From Pratylenchus scribneri (lineage: Eukaryota; Nematoda; Chromadorea; Rhabditida; Pratylenchidae): 64,000 nt of DNA. Under the pieces are notes generated by a model. That model searched no databases and was not told where the DNA came from. It saw only the letters and a program-made list of their open reading frames with translations. This document shows, piece after piece, positions 47,382 to 60,606 of the stretch (the stretch's first letter is position 1; each line of letters starts with the position of its first letter). The DNA is taken from the NCBI GenBank assembly GCA_030063045.1, contig JAQSEB010000173.1, forward strand, positions 930,001 through 994,000, given 5' to 3'. The position numbers and the translations under genes are program-made.

Positions 47382-47474
47382 TCATTGAGATTCCATGACC
47401 AATGTAACTTCTTCTTCAATGCCGATAGGGATTTTTGGAAATTGGGCCAATTTATAGTAAATGACAATTAGTAA
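47382..47474 (-). CDS. Minus-strand coding-like island, upstream part
   Basis: Minus frame reading YYKLAQFPKIPIGIEEEVTL then VMESQ and TGA at 47382. The same frame continues past the TGA as NYDQFLESLKKFFRN, again protein-like. Either a broken gene or an exon end. Unknown. Confidence 0.33.
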   Translation of the reverse strand, partial: LLIVIYYKLAQFPKIPIGIEEEVTLVMESQ

Positions 47475-48069
47475 TTACAATGAATAATAATAGAAATTTC
47501 TGAATATTGCTCGAATTCATAAATTAATTGGAAGCAAAGATTTATTTCTCATAAATAAATATCCAATAAATATATCAATAACAGAAAAGTGATATTAATG
47601 ATGAAAATATGAATAATAAAAAATCTATTTGATTTATTTATTTTCAAAAAAAAACTAAAGACTTTGTAAATGCTTAAAAAATGTGATTTGATGTCAAAAA
47701 TATAAACTTACCAATATAAAATATTTAAATTTAAAAAAATTTTTTGCATAAAATTAAATATACAAATTAAATTTAATATATGAGAGAATTTATAAAGTAA
47801 GATTGATTTATATATTTAAAATTTTAAGCTATTATAATTTAAATTATTATTAAAAAATATATTAATCAAGAAGAAAATGAATGAAAGCAAAAAAAATATT
47901 CAACAGATTAATGCTACAATTAATAGAATTTTAATTAGAAGGATAGTTTTACAAAAATGGAACAAAATAATTAAATAAATATAATGAATTATATAAATGG
48001 AATAAAAATACAAAAATATAAATTATAAAATAAAAGGTTAAAAATTATTCAAAATAATTAAAGGAAAGT

Positions 48070-48273
48070 TTGCTGTTAAATGTCAAATTTTGTTTTAATC
48101 AATATTATTTAAAAATATTTAAGGTTGCTCGAATTGAATCATTGAAGAAAAATAGATTAATTATTCCATTTATCAATTTTATAAATTTTATTCAATTTCA
48201 TGAAATCAAACAAAGAAAGATTGATAACAAGATTTCAAAGTATAAAATATCCAGTAACAATGTTCATTTTTAA
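48070..48273 (+). CDS. Hypothetical 67-codon frame
   Basis: No ATG at its 5' end. The middle reads KVARIESLKKNRLIIPFINF and the end HEIKQRKIDNKISKYKISSN. Basic and AT-biased, without motif. Possibly chance. Confidence 0.15.
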   Translation: MLLNVKFCFNQYYLKIFKVARIESLKKNRLIIPFINFINFIQFHEIKQRKIDNKISKYKISSNNVHF

Positions 48274-51200
48274 TAATAATTATATTTTATGTATTTTTCC
48301 AGAAGAATTTTATTCACTAATATTATATAATTGGTTTTATTAAAAAAGAACAAGCGAAGAACCACTGCAATTGACGAGAATAAAAAATTTCGATTAGAGT
48401 TTGAGGTAATACGCTTAATAAACTTGATATTCTTACCCTGTTTATCCCCTTCCCCTCAATACTCTCTGAGTGAAATAAGGGTATAGGTTAATTATTTATA
48501 TTTAGCTATCCTAAAAATATGTTTAATAAATAAATTTTGTCTTTGTATAAAATTCATAATTTGAATAATATAGGCAATTTAATAAAATCTTAAAAAGAAA
48601 TGAAAAAATGGAAACTCAAAAAACTTTTACTTATAAATATATTGAAATAAATTTAATATAATAACATCTTCAAAATATATAAAAAAATTTTTATTCTATT
48701 GTAAGAGAAATCTATATAAAATTTAACATTATTTAAAGAAGTATGTTACTTGATTTCTTCTCATTTTTCCGAAAATTGATGATTTTCATTCACAATTAAG
48801 AATTTGATAATAAAATTAATATTATTAAATAAAAAATTTAAAATTAAATTTAATTTATTATGATATAAGTAATAAATAAATTGTTAAAAAATTTAAAAGT
48901 ATCAAGATTAAAGGAAATTATTATAATATTTTAAATTGAATTATTAGAAATAATAATATTCTCTCGTTTCATTCGATTATGCAAATTCGTACTTAAATTT
49001 ATATGAAAATAAAAAATTTAATTTTTCAAATATTGCATGAAAGGAGTATTTTTTAACTATCTATTTATATATAAATATTTATAAAAATTTGTAAATTATA
49101 AATGAAAAATATAGAAATAAGCAATGTTATATATTTTATTATATATTAATTAAAATAATAATTTGAAATAAAAATTTTAAAATTGCAGACAATATATTAT
49201 TGATAGAAATATTTAATCTTTTTATAATAAAATATAAAATATTAGAAAAACCATAATAAAGTTAATCATGGCTTTAATAAGTTATATCATCATTATTGGA
49301 AACAATTTGAGAAGTAAAGAATTAATTAAAATTTCACTATGATTTATTAATAAAAATTTAATGTATAAAGTAATGATGCACAGCCTTTATAATTATATTT
49401 CTCATATATATAAAGAAAATTAAAAAAATAAAAGTAAAATTATATGAAGAAAAAATAAAAAAATTTTAGATTTAAAATATTTTATTTTAAACTAATTTTT
49501 ATCCAACTATTCTTATATTTCTTAGAAAAAAAAACGATTATATTATACGAATAATTTTATTTGACAATTTTTATATTTATATTTTTAAAAGAATAAATTA
49601 AAAAAAGTATAAAAATAAAATCAAAAAATATTTAAAATATGTTAAAATAAAAACTATAAAATATATTCAATTCTTAAAAATATATTAAAAAATTTTAAAA
49701 TTTATATAATATTTTATTTTGAAAAATAAAGTTCATTCATTCTAATTAATTTTTATTATTCAAAATTTTAGAAAAAAAAAATTAAAAATAAATATTTTTA
49801 AATATGTTTATTTAAATGAAATTTTAAAATTGTAATTAGAGGACTTAGGCTCATCGCTTCGAAATTTTATTTCAGTTGATTATAAATTTTAAATAAATAA
49901 TTTTTCATATATTTTTTCAGATAATATGGAAAAACTGAAAAGTTTTTACAATAAATACTCTAAAATATAAATTAATTTTTATTTCTAAATTTTTTAAAAT
50001 AAATTAAAAGCAGATTATGATTTATAAAATAAAATAAAATTTGAATTTTTTTATTATCTAAAAATTTTCAATAAAATTTTTACTTTATGAAATTTAAAAG
50101 AAAAATAAAAATTTAAATATAATAGAACATGACAGTTTCTACAAATAAATATTTATAATTAAGCATAAAATATATTTCCATCTGTTAATACTTTTTCCAA
50201 AATTGGAAAATTTTACTTTCTTAATTAAGGTTGGCCGTCACAATTTCATATACATTTAAATTTTATTATTTAAATTTTTGTAAATTTCTTGTATTTGATT
50301 TAAATTTAATAAATGTTTAATTACTCAAGTTCGAGTCCAAGGTACGTTAAAAGAGGAAAAAAAAATTTTTCCTTCAATAAATAAATAAAAATTATGTAAA
50401 AATAATTTCAATTTTATAAAATAATCCTATAATTTATTTTGTTTATAACAAAATTATGTTGAAATAAATATACGAAAATTATAAATAGTATTTTGACAAA
50501 ATTAATAATGAAGCTAAATAGAAAAAATACAAATAAAGCAGAATAAAATTATCCCTAAATTTAGAAGCTTTTATATTTAATAGTAAAATAGGAGGATACA
50601 AATTATTTATATATCATTTAATTAATTTTTAAATGATTATAAAATTAAAAAAATATGTTTCCATAAAAATGAGTTCATCATTAAAATGAAAAACAGATGG
50701 CGAGATGAAGTCATAATTAGAGATGTTAAAATCTTTGTTTAAAAATTCAATCCTATAAAATTGAATATTTTTAAATATCATCTAAAAAACAAAAGCTTTA
50801 CCGTAATCAAAGAATAATTTATTTTTATTGTAAAATAATCGAAACTATTAATTGAATAAAAATTTATATTATTTATAATAATAAATAAATATTTAATAAC
50901 GAGAGGTGTGTATATAATAAATTTAATAGTAATTCAATCAATTTTTTGAAATATTGTTTTAAAGAAATGCTTGCGTAAAAATTGACTTATGTGCCTATTC
51001 AGAGGATGAGAAAATATTCAGGATAGTAATTTAAATATGGATGTAAATAATCAAAGAATGATATGATAATGTCCATTATCATTTCAAAAAAATAATATTT
51101 ATAGGAATAGATGATTGATTTCGAAGATTTTCATGTAAAATTAATACGATTTTAAAAACTAAATAGAAGTATTTAAATATTTAATAATTTAAAATCAAAT

Positions 51201-52496
51201 CAAAATTTGAAATTTATGAAAAATATTAATAGAATACAAATAATTTTGATGCAAACAAATTTTATAAATATTGCAATTTAAAAAATTATATAAAATTTTT
51301 TCTAAAAAATTTAAAAGCAGAATAAATCTTTAATTAAAATAAATTCTTTTGATCAAATATTACGACAGATATTAAAATTATGGATAAAATAAATTTTATT
51401 TTAATAACAAAAAATTTAAAAAAAGAAAAAATTTTAATGAAGAATAATGAAATATCAATTCATTCTAGAGAAAAATGAATGGAACACCAAACAAGGTGAT
51501 TTCATTCCAATCGAAGATTATAAAATCACCTTTAATTAATAATTATTCAATAATTCTAAAAAATAATTTAAAACAATTATAATTTTACTCTATAGAATTT
51601 GAAACTACGATTAAATTTATTTATACGAAAGAATAAAATTAATTTCCTCTACTAAAATAGAATAAATTATATCGAAAATCATTTAAAAATATCAATTATA
51701 AAATAAACTCAATGGAAAAAATAATAATTATTGCACCAATATTTCTAATATTTTTTGAGGTAGAAAAATTTGCTTCTTGAGATGGGCTTATTTTATAAAA
51801 ATTTTATTGAAGCCTTAAATTAAAAATATAAAATTTTTAATTAGAAATAAAATTTTTATTCAAAAATTCCATGAGAATATAATAGTCAAGTAATAAATAA
51901 AATATAATATTTTTTGCTTAAATAAAATTGAAGCTTAATCTTGATGAATAAGAATTTATTAATGAATTAAAGCTCTAAAATTAACAAAGGATTATTTTGA
52001 AGAGTTTTTTAAAACCATTATTTATTTATTTGAAAAATCTTAAAATTAAAATTCCATTTTGTGCGAATTGATACAAATTTTTTTTAAAAAAAAATTAGAT
52101 ATCGTATAAAAATTAAACAAAATCGATTAAATAAAAAAGATTAATTAATTTAATTGGTTTCCTTCCGATAGGAAACATGGGTGAAAAATTAAATTATAAA
52201 AAAAGCTTTCATAAATTTGAAATAAAAATTGATAAAAAATATTTAAAATTATTGACTTAAATATTAAAAATATTAAATCATAATTATATAATTTTTTTCT
52301 AAAAATGATCATTAATTAATGAAACATTAAATAATTAAAAAAATAAATAATTGAAAAATATAAAAATATTATAATTAATATTGTTTTTCTATGGAAACAG
52401 ATGAAAACAAAATTTAAATTTATATTACAATTATTGTGTTAGGTTATATTTTAGCGTGAAGGAGCACATCAATTAATTTTTTGATGCAGAATATGA

Positions 52497-52643
52497 ATTA
52501 GTATCCTAATGACTGCTTTAATAGCATCTATTATTGGACAAAATTACAAGACATATAACCCAATTTCGAGTATGTATTCTATTGATTATCCACAGAAACA
52601 AAAGTGTGAATTGAATTTAAAAGTTGAACTAAAAGTCGAATAA
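52497..52643 (+). CDS. 44-codon ORF, unknown product
   Basis: ATG at 52509: MTALIASIIGQNYKTYNPIS then SMYSIDYPQKQKCELNLKVE and LKVE, TAA at 52641. Composition is clearly unlike the flanks. It lies 0.6 kb before the TraB-like exon on the same strand, so it may be another exon of that gene. No family by itself. Confidence 0.35.
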   Translation: MSILMTALIASIIGQNYKTYNPISSMYSIDYPQKQKCELNLKVELKVE

Positions 52644-52890
52644 ATTAATTTGGAGATATTTGTTTATCGCATAGTTTAAACAATGTTCAGAGTATTTAAA
52701 TGAAAAAAAATAATTAATTTATACTCTTTCAAAAAATATTTGCATAAAAGTGAATGAATGGAAACGAGAAAAAAAATATAATTAATTAGACTTTCATAAT
52801 TTATTTCAACTATATTATAATAGGATCTTTCAATTTTTTAAAAGCAGATTTTTTCATTTAGATATTATTTATAAATTTTTAAATATATAA

Positions 52891-52980
52891 TTCAAAATAG
52901 AAGACTTTCTCGATTGGACCATGAACGATTATCAGTATAGCAACAAATTGAAAATTATAAAAAAGATAACTTTAAAATAA
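52891..52980 (+). CDS. Short exon-like island
   Basis: After 'aaaatag' the frame reads EDFLDWTMNDYQYSNKLKII then KKITLK, TAA at 52978. Between the ORF at 52509 and the TraB-like exon. Unknown. Confidence 0.28.
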   Translation, partial: FKIEDFLDWTMNDYQYSNKLKIIKKITLK

Positions 52981-53217
52981 GTACATATGAAACATGCTTA
53001 TTAGATAATTTTAAATCGATTTCATAATTTTATTAATTTTTTTATTCTCAAGTGCTTATAAAATTTTCTTTTTAAAATCTTTCTAGCAAAAGAAAATTTC
53101 TTTCATGAATTTAAAATAGAACAAAAAATAAATAAAAATTTTAAAAATTTGTATAATATAATAAAATGGCGAAAAATTTTTTATGGAATTATAAAAATAT
53201 TAATATTTTAATAATAA

Positions 53218-53322
53218 ATAAAAATTTATGTTATTGAGGCGGTTAAACCTGAAATGATAATGGTAGAATTAGACCAAAAAAGGCGCAATTTTATTGCAAT
53301 TAATGAAGAAATAAAAAAATAA
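53218..53322 (+). CDS. TraB/PrgY-like domain exon
   Basis: A 34-codon frame: YVIEAVKPEMIMVELDQKRR then NFIAINEEIKK, TAA at 53320. The pattern I-x-x-V-(K/R)-P-(D/E)-x-x-(M/V)-V-E-L-x-x-x-R is the conserved second block of TraB-domain proteins (TRABD family, membrane-associated). The usual Cys after V-E-L is Asp here. The first block (G-T-x-H) is not found nearby. Probably one exon or a relic of a TraB-domain gene. Confidence 0.42.
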   Translation: MKIYVIEAVKPEMIMVELDQKRRNFIAINEEIKK

Positions 53323-54519
53323 ATTATCATTAAATCAATAATAAAATTTTTAATTGAAAAAAAATAATTAGAATTAAATTATATAATTATTTAACCCTAA
53401 TTTTGTTTCTCTTAAATTAATATACTCCTATAATGAAGATACTATACTATAGGGAATGTCATAAATAAAATATCTAAAATATTATCTTAAATAATTTTAT
53501 CCAATGAAATGATAAATGAAAAAATAAAATTATTATGAATATATATTATAATTAATTGTCATAATTAAATACAAAAAAACTAAATTTATTTTAAAATTTA
53601 AATTGACTCAAACAAATGGCAAATCAAAAAAAATAAAATTCGCAAATTTAAATCATATAATTTGTCAGAATATTACTGAAATAAATAAATTTATATAAAA
53701 TAAATTTATTACATAAACATAAAAAAATACTAACTGTAAATAGGAAATTAAATTAAAAATTGTAAAAATAAGAGCCAAAATTAAAATAAAATTTTTATTT
53801 CAAATTGAAGTTTGATATGCATAATTTTTATCTAAATTTAAGCCAGATATTTTCTTAAAATAAGGATAAATAATTTAAAAATATATAAATATTTTATATA
53901 AACGAAAAATGGAGGATAAAATAAAAAAATTATATTTTTTTAAAATAAAAAAGAATTTAGAAAAGAAATTTAAATTAAAAATAATAATTTAATAATTAGA
54001 ATGAAAGTTAATTTTTTTAAATTAAATTTTTATATAAGAATTTCGGAAACAAAGATTTAAAAATAAAAAAAATAATAAGAAATGCTAAATAAAAAGAATT
54101 CTTATATTAAATGAAATTATATGTTAAAATGGATAAAATCTTATAATTTAATAAACTTTTCATGTTAATATCTTGAAATGTTTATTTAATTTTTTATTAA
54201 AATATTGTTCAAAATAATCCTATAAGATTGAATGCAAAAATTTAAATATTTTTTAGCCTAAAGATAATTATATACTGGCAAAATATATCAGAATAATGAT
54301 TATAAAATTATATATTTTCATATATTTTAATTTTTTAATGAAATTTGTGTATATTCAGTAAAATTTTAGGGAAAGATCGTCCTAAATTTTCTAAGATCCG
54401 TTGATCTAATCTATTGACATTTTTATTGAGAGTTTATCATGGCGAATAATATATGATGAAAAATAAATTTATATCCAGACCAAATTAATGATCAAATTTA
54501 TGTCCAAATCCAATTACTA

Positions 54520-54615
54520 CTAAATCTTTTCCGTTCCAAAAAGAACTTCCATAAAATTTTCCCATTCATCAATCAAAATTTTAAGGAGCGAAACAAATTT
54601 CTCAATGTTAACTAA
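54520..54615 (-). CDS. Minus-strand island ending in three stops
   Basis: 31 codons: LVNIEKFVSLLKILIDEWEN then FMEVLFGTEKI, followed in frame by TAG TAG TAA (54522 down to 54514), then LDLDINLIINLVW. Good helical composition. The three stops may be a true end or former Gln codons. Unknown family. Confidence 0.35.
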   Translation of the reverse strand, partial: LVNIEKFVSLLKILIDEWENFMEVLFGTEKI

Positions 54616-55283
54616 TCAACAACAATTTCTGATTTTATAAAATTAAATGATGGGATTTTTCTTATAAATATATTTAAAAAAAAATATAAATTAATAACAA
54701 GTATAAATAGAGGAAAGAATATAATTTATTTAATATCCATTTTTTAAAATTATATCAAACTTTATTTCATCTCATGATTTGTTTACCATACATATTACAT
54801 TCTAATTTAACTGTAATTGATTATTTAGATTGATTGTTAAATATCAGCATTACATTACGATTTTTACCTTGCTATACGTAGAGTTTTATAATATAATTAA
54901 TTTTTATAAAAATAAATTATATATTCATGAAAAATGGAAAAATAGAAAAGTATATTCAATTAATATAAAAATTCATTTAAAAATTAAAAAGAAATTAAAA
55001 TTATTTTAAAATGCAAATTTTATGCAAATTATATAAAAATTAATAAAATGAATTCTATATTTATAATAAAAAAATATAAAAAGTAAAAAAAAACAATTAA
55101 AAATCATTTTAAATTACAGTATAATATCTATTTAATCAATCTTCTAATGCAAATTATTACAAAAAGAATCTTAAATTAATATAGTTGAATCAAATGATTT
55201 GCCAAATTTTGTTGTGCTAGTAAAGAAGAGATGAATTTTAAATAAAATTAATAAAATTAAAAATCGAGATTAAATAATGATAA

Positions 55284-55463
55284 TCATTCAAAAATAAAAA
55301 TAAAATCAAATTAGATGCGATAAAAGAGTGGAATAAATTGACATCTTCTGAGCTTAAAACCTTGATTGAAAATCAAATTTCAATACAAAGAATGATTTTT
55401 GTTATTAAATTAAATCAAAGTCGTGACAATGTAATGAAATTGCAATTTCATAATAGGAAATAA
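55284..55463 (+). CDS. 59-codon open island, unknown product
   Basis: Stop-to-stop frame: KLDAIKEWNKLTSSELKTLI then ENQISIQRMIFVIKLNQSRD and NVMKLQFHNRK, TAA at 55461. Helix-rich, mixed charge. It lies 130 bases before the canonical exon at 55594 on the same strand. No family recognised. Confidence 0.38.
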   Translation, partial: SFKNKNKIKLDAIKEWNKLTSSELKTLIENQISIQRMIFVIKLNQSRDNVMKLQFHNRK

Positions 55464-55593
55464 AAATGATCGGAAACTGACTTCTAAATTTTATTAACGA
55501 AATTATTATTGTAAATTATTTTACGAATGTCTTAATAAATAAAAAAATTTGAAAAATGCAAGCTTAAGACAAATCTTAATCTAATTATTTTAG

Positions 55594-55668
55594 ATACTGC
55601 GAGACCAAAACAATAGCCTTATTTGCATCGGTTTGGCATTTGTGTGATTCTCTAATCCGAGCGATGCG
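55594..55668 (+). CDS. Internal exon with canonical splice borders
   Basis: Acceptor 'aattattttag' ends at 55593 and donor GTAAGC starts at 55669. The 75-base exon reads YCETKTIALFASVWHLCDSL then IRAM(R), beginning one base into a codon. A hydrophobic helix with two Cys. Both borders and the composition agree, so this is one of the two best-supported exons. Protein family unknown. Confidence 0.55.
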
Positions 55669-56141
55669 GTAAGCAAAATTTGAAATAAATATTAAGATCA
55701 TATTAATTTTAAAAATTAAGATTTTTTAAAAATATATGATAAAATTATTCAATTGCATTTTAAAAAAAATTTTAGAGAATATATCCAATATAAAAAAAAT
55801 TATAATCCTCAACATAAAAATTTTGCTTCAAAAGAAATTTATTAAAATCACTCTCCAAAAAAACATTACAATCCAAATAATAGGCTGAAACAAAAAGGCA
55901 TTTAAATTGAATTAGTATAATTGGAATTTTTAAGAATAAAAATATAAATAACTAAAATATCTTGAGCTAGAAAATATAAAAATTATACCATAGAAATATA
56001 AATATAGAATATGTAATATAAATTCAAATAAAATAATAAAATTACAAGATATAAATAAAACATATAATGGAAATTATACAATAAAATATAATTATGGAAA
56101 TAAAAATAAATTGAAAGAATTATAATTTAAAAAAAATAAAG

Positions 56142-56375
56142 AATGTAAAAATTTTAAAAATGTAAAATTCTAATTTTCGCTACCTCTCTTATAAATTGCC
56201 TCAAATTGTTGAGGGCTATATGACTCCAAATTATTTCTCAAAATAATAAATGGTGCAATAAAATAGAATAAATAAAATAAAATTATTTAAATAAAATATT
56301 AAACGATAAAATGATTAATTTTGCTCTATTATAAAAATTAAAGATATAATTTTTGCAAAAACAAATTATATAATT
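56142..56375 (+). repeat. Dispersed repeat R1, copy 2
   Basis: Counterpart of 3416-3671, same orientation, 53 kb apart. Confidence 0.65.
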
Positions 56376-56555
56376 TTAATTTATTTAATTGCTGAAATTT
56401 TTCTTAAAATATAAAATTATATAGAAATTGAGTAATTGAAGCCTAAGAATGGCCCAATTGCACAAAATTAGAAAAAATTGAAAAAGTTTTAATAAATAAT
56501 TTAATTTGCAAATACGAAATTATTTATTTAGCAGCTAAAAAATAAATTTAAAAAA

Positions 56556-56702
56556 ATTATATTATTCCATAAATTAAATAATGTTAAATTATATTTTATA
56601 AAGTATAAAAAAATTTATATTTTATAAATGAAGGTAAAATTTATAAATAAATATGACAAATTAAGCTGCCTTTTTAAATAAAAATAAGATAAATGTAGAT
56701 TT
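56556..56702 (+). repeat. Dispersed repeat R3, copy 2
   Basis: Counterpart of 14835-14995, same orientation. Confidence 0.7.
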
Positions 56703-56749
56703 ATATTCAAAAAGCAATTTTTTATTATAATATTTTTTTAATATACCCA

Positions 56750-56921
56750 ATGGAAGGAAATGAAATAAATCACAGAAGGCTTATAAAATTATATGTAATC
56801 CTTATTTATATCAATTTTCATTTTTAAAGTTCCCGTTTCTATTAAGATTGTCATTGCGACAAGTACAATTTTATTATTTATTCAAATTTTTTCGGCAATC
56901 AATCCTCAAAAAGTTATTTAA
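56750..56921 (+). CDS. Two overlapping short frames, unknown product
   Basis: An ATG frame (56750-56827) reads MEGNEINHRRLIKLYVILIY. Overlapping it in another frame, 56799-56921 reads KVPVSIKIVIATSTILLFIQ then IFSAINPQKVI, TAA at 56919. The second is hydrophobic and could span a membrane. Which, if either, is translated cannot be decided. Confidence 0.25.
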
Positions 56922-57622
56922 ATATTGTAAAAGATAGAAGAAATTTTTGGAATTAAATTTAAATACATAACGTTATTTAGTTAATTTGTAAGGCCATCCA
57001 ATTTAATAGAATTTTCAATTCCTCAACAACAAAATATATTCACCTGGCACACTTCCAACTTTAAGTTTAGAAAAACAGAATAGAAAATATAAAAAAAATA
57101 AAATTTAAAAAAAATATTATAGAAAATTAATATAGAAAAAATATTCAATGAAAATAATTATATTTATAATGAAAAAATTTCAAAAATCAAATAATGCAGA
57201 AAAAATAAAAATTTATTTAAAGTAAATAAAAATTCAATAATTTGAACAAAAAATATAAATATAAAAATAGTTAATATATGGAGTTGGTTAAAAACAAAAT
57301 CTAATTATTTTCAATATATATGTATTGTATATTAAAAATTAAAAAAATAAAACAATGGTAATAAAATTGAAGCTAATTTTAATAAAATTTAAAATAGAGT
57401 TAAATCAATTTAAAATAATGAATAAGTTCATTTATTACTTATAATTATTCAAAAAATAATAAAAAAAATTAAATCAGATATTTAAAAAATACATTATTAA
57501 AATATATAAAATTAATTTAAAAAGTTTAAGGAATGATATAATTAAATTTATCATAGAATGTATTGACTCGATTGAACAAAATTTTTAAAAAAAACATATA
57601 AAATTCAATAAATAAATTTAGA

Positions 57623-57754
57623 ATGACTCGTATAATGTTGGCAAAAAATTCTGTGTGCCGTACATGTACGCTGGTTCCTCAAGGAAACATAATTGTGGCA
57701 GTTCAAATATTTCATTCATTAGAAAAATTATTCAAAAAAAAAAATAAAATATAA
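57623..57754 (+). CDS. 43-codon ORF with CxxC
   Basis: ATG-started: MTRIMLAKNSVCRTCTLVPQ then GNIIVAVQIFHSLEKLFKKK, TAA at 57752. The C-R-T-C pair could be half of a zinc site, but no partner pair is visible. Compare the CTMC pair at 60475. Unknown. Confidence 0.35.
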   Translation: MTRIMLAKNSVCRTCTLVPQGNIIVAVQIFHSLEKLFKKKNKI

Positions 57755-58917
57755 ATTAAGATCAGATTTTTGTAAAATAAAATTTGGATTTCAATTTAAA
57801 TTAATAGGAATTTGTTGAAAATTCAAATATCATTATCAAATATAAATAAATTGTAAATTAAAACAAGCATAATTTGTTATGTATGAGAACATTTCTGCGA
57901 CAATTATGGGTGATTATTTGATAAATTGCAAAAAAAATATAATTATCATAATTTCTCGATCCAAAAATTAAATAGATTTAATTATAAAATTAAATTAAAT
58001 AGAATATCATAAAATAAAATTAAAAAATTAGTAAATAAATTAAAAATTAATTTTAAATAATAATACAAAATCTTGGATGACTATAAAAATTTTAGTTAAT
58101 ACAAATTTTATTCAACTCTCACCCTTTCTCTAAAAATAGTGTTATTAACAAATTTAAAAGCTAATATAACATTAATTGAAATAAAAAATGGATTAAAACA
58201 TTAAATTTATATAAATTATTTTAAATGTATTATGATCACCATAATCGTATAATAAGTTGAGTAATTTTGATTTATACTATAAAATTGAAAATTATTGAAA
58301 TTCTAGAAAAATTTTAATTGATTAACTATAAAAAAATAAAAATATTTTCAATTTTGCTGAATCGCATCAAAAAATAATTTTAAAGAAAATTTTGAAATCA
58401 AAAGAAATATTTTCTGACATCAGTAAAATCGCAATAATAGACAAAGAAAAACAATCTTCCAGCATTTTTTAATGTTTGGTAATTTAAAAATTATTAAAAT
58501 AATAATAAAGAAAATTAGAAAATTTAATCAAGAATATTTATGGAAAATCCAATATATAAAATTCAGGTAAGAATCAAGAAAAAATCTCATAAATGGATAT
58601 GTACTAATTAGTAAAATATGAGTAATTAAAAGATGTATTAATTTGACACCTTTATTTCCAATTCTTAGCCCTCAATTCCCATCATCATCAACATGAAAAT
58701 AACAAAGTTGAACTAATATATTCTAACAGCTAGGGAAAAATTAGCACGTAAATAAATTTTAAAAAACATGTTGAAATAAAAAATTGACTGAAATAATTTG
58801 AAGAATTTGATATTATTAAATTAGTTTCAATTAAGAAATATTTTATAAAAAATAAAGAGAGAAATAAAATTCCAATAAAATAATTAAAGTAATTAAAAGG
58901 CAATTAATATAAATAAT

Positions 58918-59155
58918 ATAAAAAGTTACAAAGAAATGTCTATTGCTTTCATTCGAGCTGAATAAAATTTTTAAAATCAATTTAATTGCAGAGATAAAAA
59001 CTAAGAGATTATGAAAAAAATAAATATTTAAAAAATGAAAAAAAGAATTACTAAATAATATAATATCATAAAAAATATTTTTTATATAAAAAATCAGTTA
59101 AAATCTAAAAATAAGAAAAAATATTTGGATCAATTTTCCGGTTGAGGATTATTGA
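58918..59155 (+). repeat. Dispersed repeat R4, copy 2
   Basis: Counterpart of 7125-7335, same orientation. Confidence 0.5.
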
Positions 59156-60474
59156 AAATATATTAAAAATATTAACAACAATATTTTTTGCCTTTTTTAT
59201 CAAAATTTTGATTAATAAGGGGCATAAAATTTTTTAATTTGATTTCCTATGCAGATTGGGCAAGCTTACAAAAGGATAAAGGATTATGGAAAATAAATAA
59301 AATTAAAAATTGCAAATTTAATAAATATGTGAGTGATTAAAATAATAATACAATTAAAGTATTATTATTACAAAATACAAAATCTAGCTGTAAATTTTTG
59401 TTGTTTTTAAAATACACTCGAAATCTAAATCTTTTCACATGAAATTGCCGAGAATAAAATCAAATTGCGAGCAAGGCAATTCATCAAACAATATAGGACA
59501 ATGAAAATATTTTTCTAAAAATATTGCACAATCAACCGAAAAAATTGGATCAATCGGGATATAAATTTGATAATAATAAATTTATAAATAAATAATTAGA
59601 ATATTTATTAACAAAAAATTAAAGAATTCTTAATATTAAATTTTCAAATTTAAAAAAAAAGAATTGTTATAAATAGAATAAAAATAAAGTAAAAAAATAA
59701 AATATTAATTATATTTATATCTAATTTAAGGATAATATTTAACAAATTTATTTATAAAAGAAATTTAAAAAAGAGAGAATTTTATTGTCGAAAGATTGAA
59801 GAAGAGATAAAGGATAATTTTTAATATTTTTGAATACTAAAAAGGAAATCTAAATTGATTTTAATTATACTTAATTCCTTAAATTTTTGAAATGAAGAAA
59901 TATTTAACTAACATATATTATTGAATTTAAAAAAAACTAAATTGACAATGATGAATGGATTAAAATTATTTACCAATTTAAAAACCCAAAGGGAGTGCTG
60001 ACCTCTCTAAACACTTTTCCAGATTGCGACTTAAGTAATCCTGACAACTTTTTTAAAATTATGTAAATATTAATCAATTTTCAATTTGATAATTTTAAAA
60101 TATACCAAGATACTGAAATAATAATTATTGATGCATTAATTATTTAATTTTTTTAATGCTTTTAATGAGTGTGATATTATTTGAATAAAAATTTATAATA
60201 ATTAGATATAAAAATAATTGAAAAATATTTTGAAGCTAAATATTTAATCATTATTATCCTAAATCAATGCAAAGTGCTCACCCATTTTATTTGAAAGATA
60301 AATTTCCAGTAAATGAACATCCTAGGTTATTTTTACATGAATTTAGAATATATTATTAATTTTTTTATTAACTTAATGATAATTAAGAAAATTAAATAAT
60401 TAAATATTAAAATTTGATTAAAATTTTGATTTACAAAATTGATTGATTGATAGATTCATTTCTGTGATATTTAG

Positions 60475-60606
60475 ATGATAACAATTTCAAATCTCCGTTG
60501 CACGATGTGCAAAGCATCGTCAGTACAATTTGAAACAATCACTCAAATAAGTCTTGGGTCGGCTCTTATCCAATTAAATTTGTATATGATAAAAAGGCTG
60601 CAATAA
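60475..60606 (+). CDS. 43-codon ORF with CxxC
   Basis: ATG directly after 'gatatttag': MITISNLRCTMCKASSVQFE then TITQISLGSALIQLNLYMIK, TAA at 60604. C-T-M-C is followed by an alternating beta-type pattern. The ATG also fits as the start of an exon after the AG. No family recognised. About 60 bases on, another frame (FVSIYNLWESIKYLY, TAA, KRKRFALPFKIWRI) is coding-like. Confidence 0.38.
   Translation: MITISNLRCTMCKASSVQFETITQISLGSALIQLNLYMIKRLQ

Noticed and set aside
50328..50338. tRNA B-box-like AGTTCGAGTCC
   Set aside because: No A box or acceptor stem pairing in the preceding 60 bases; a chance match or an old relic.
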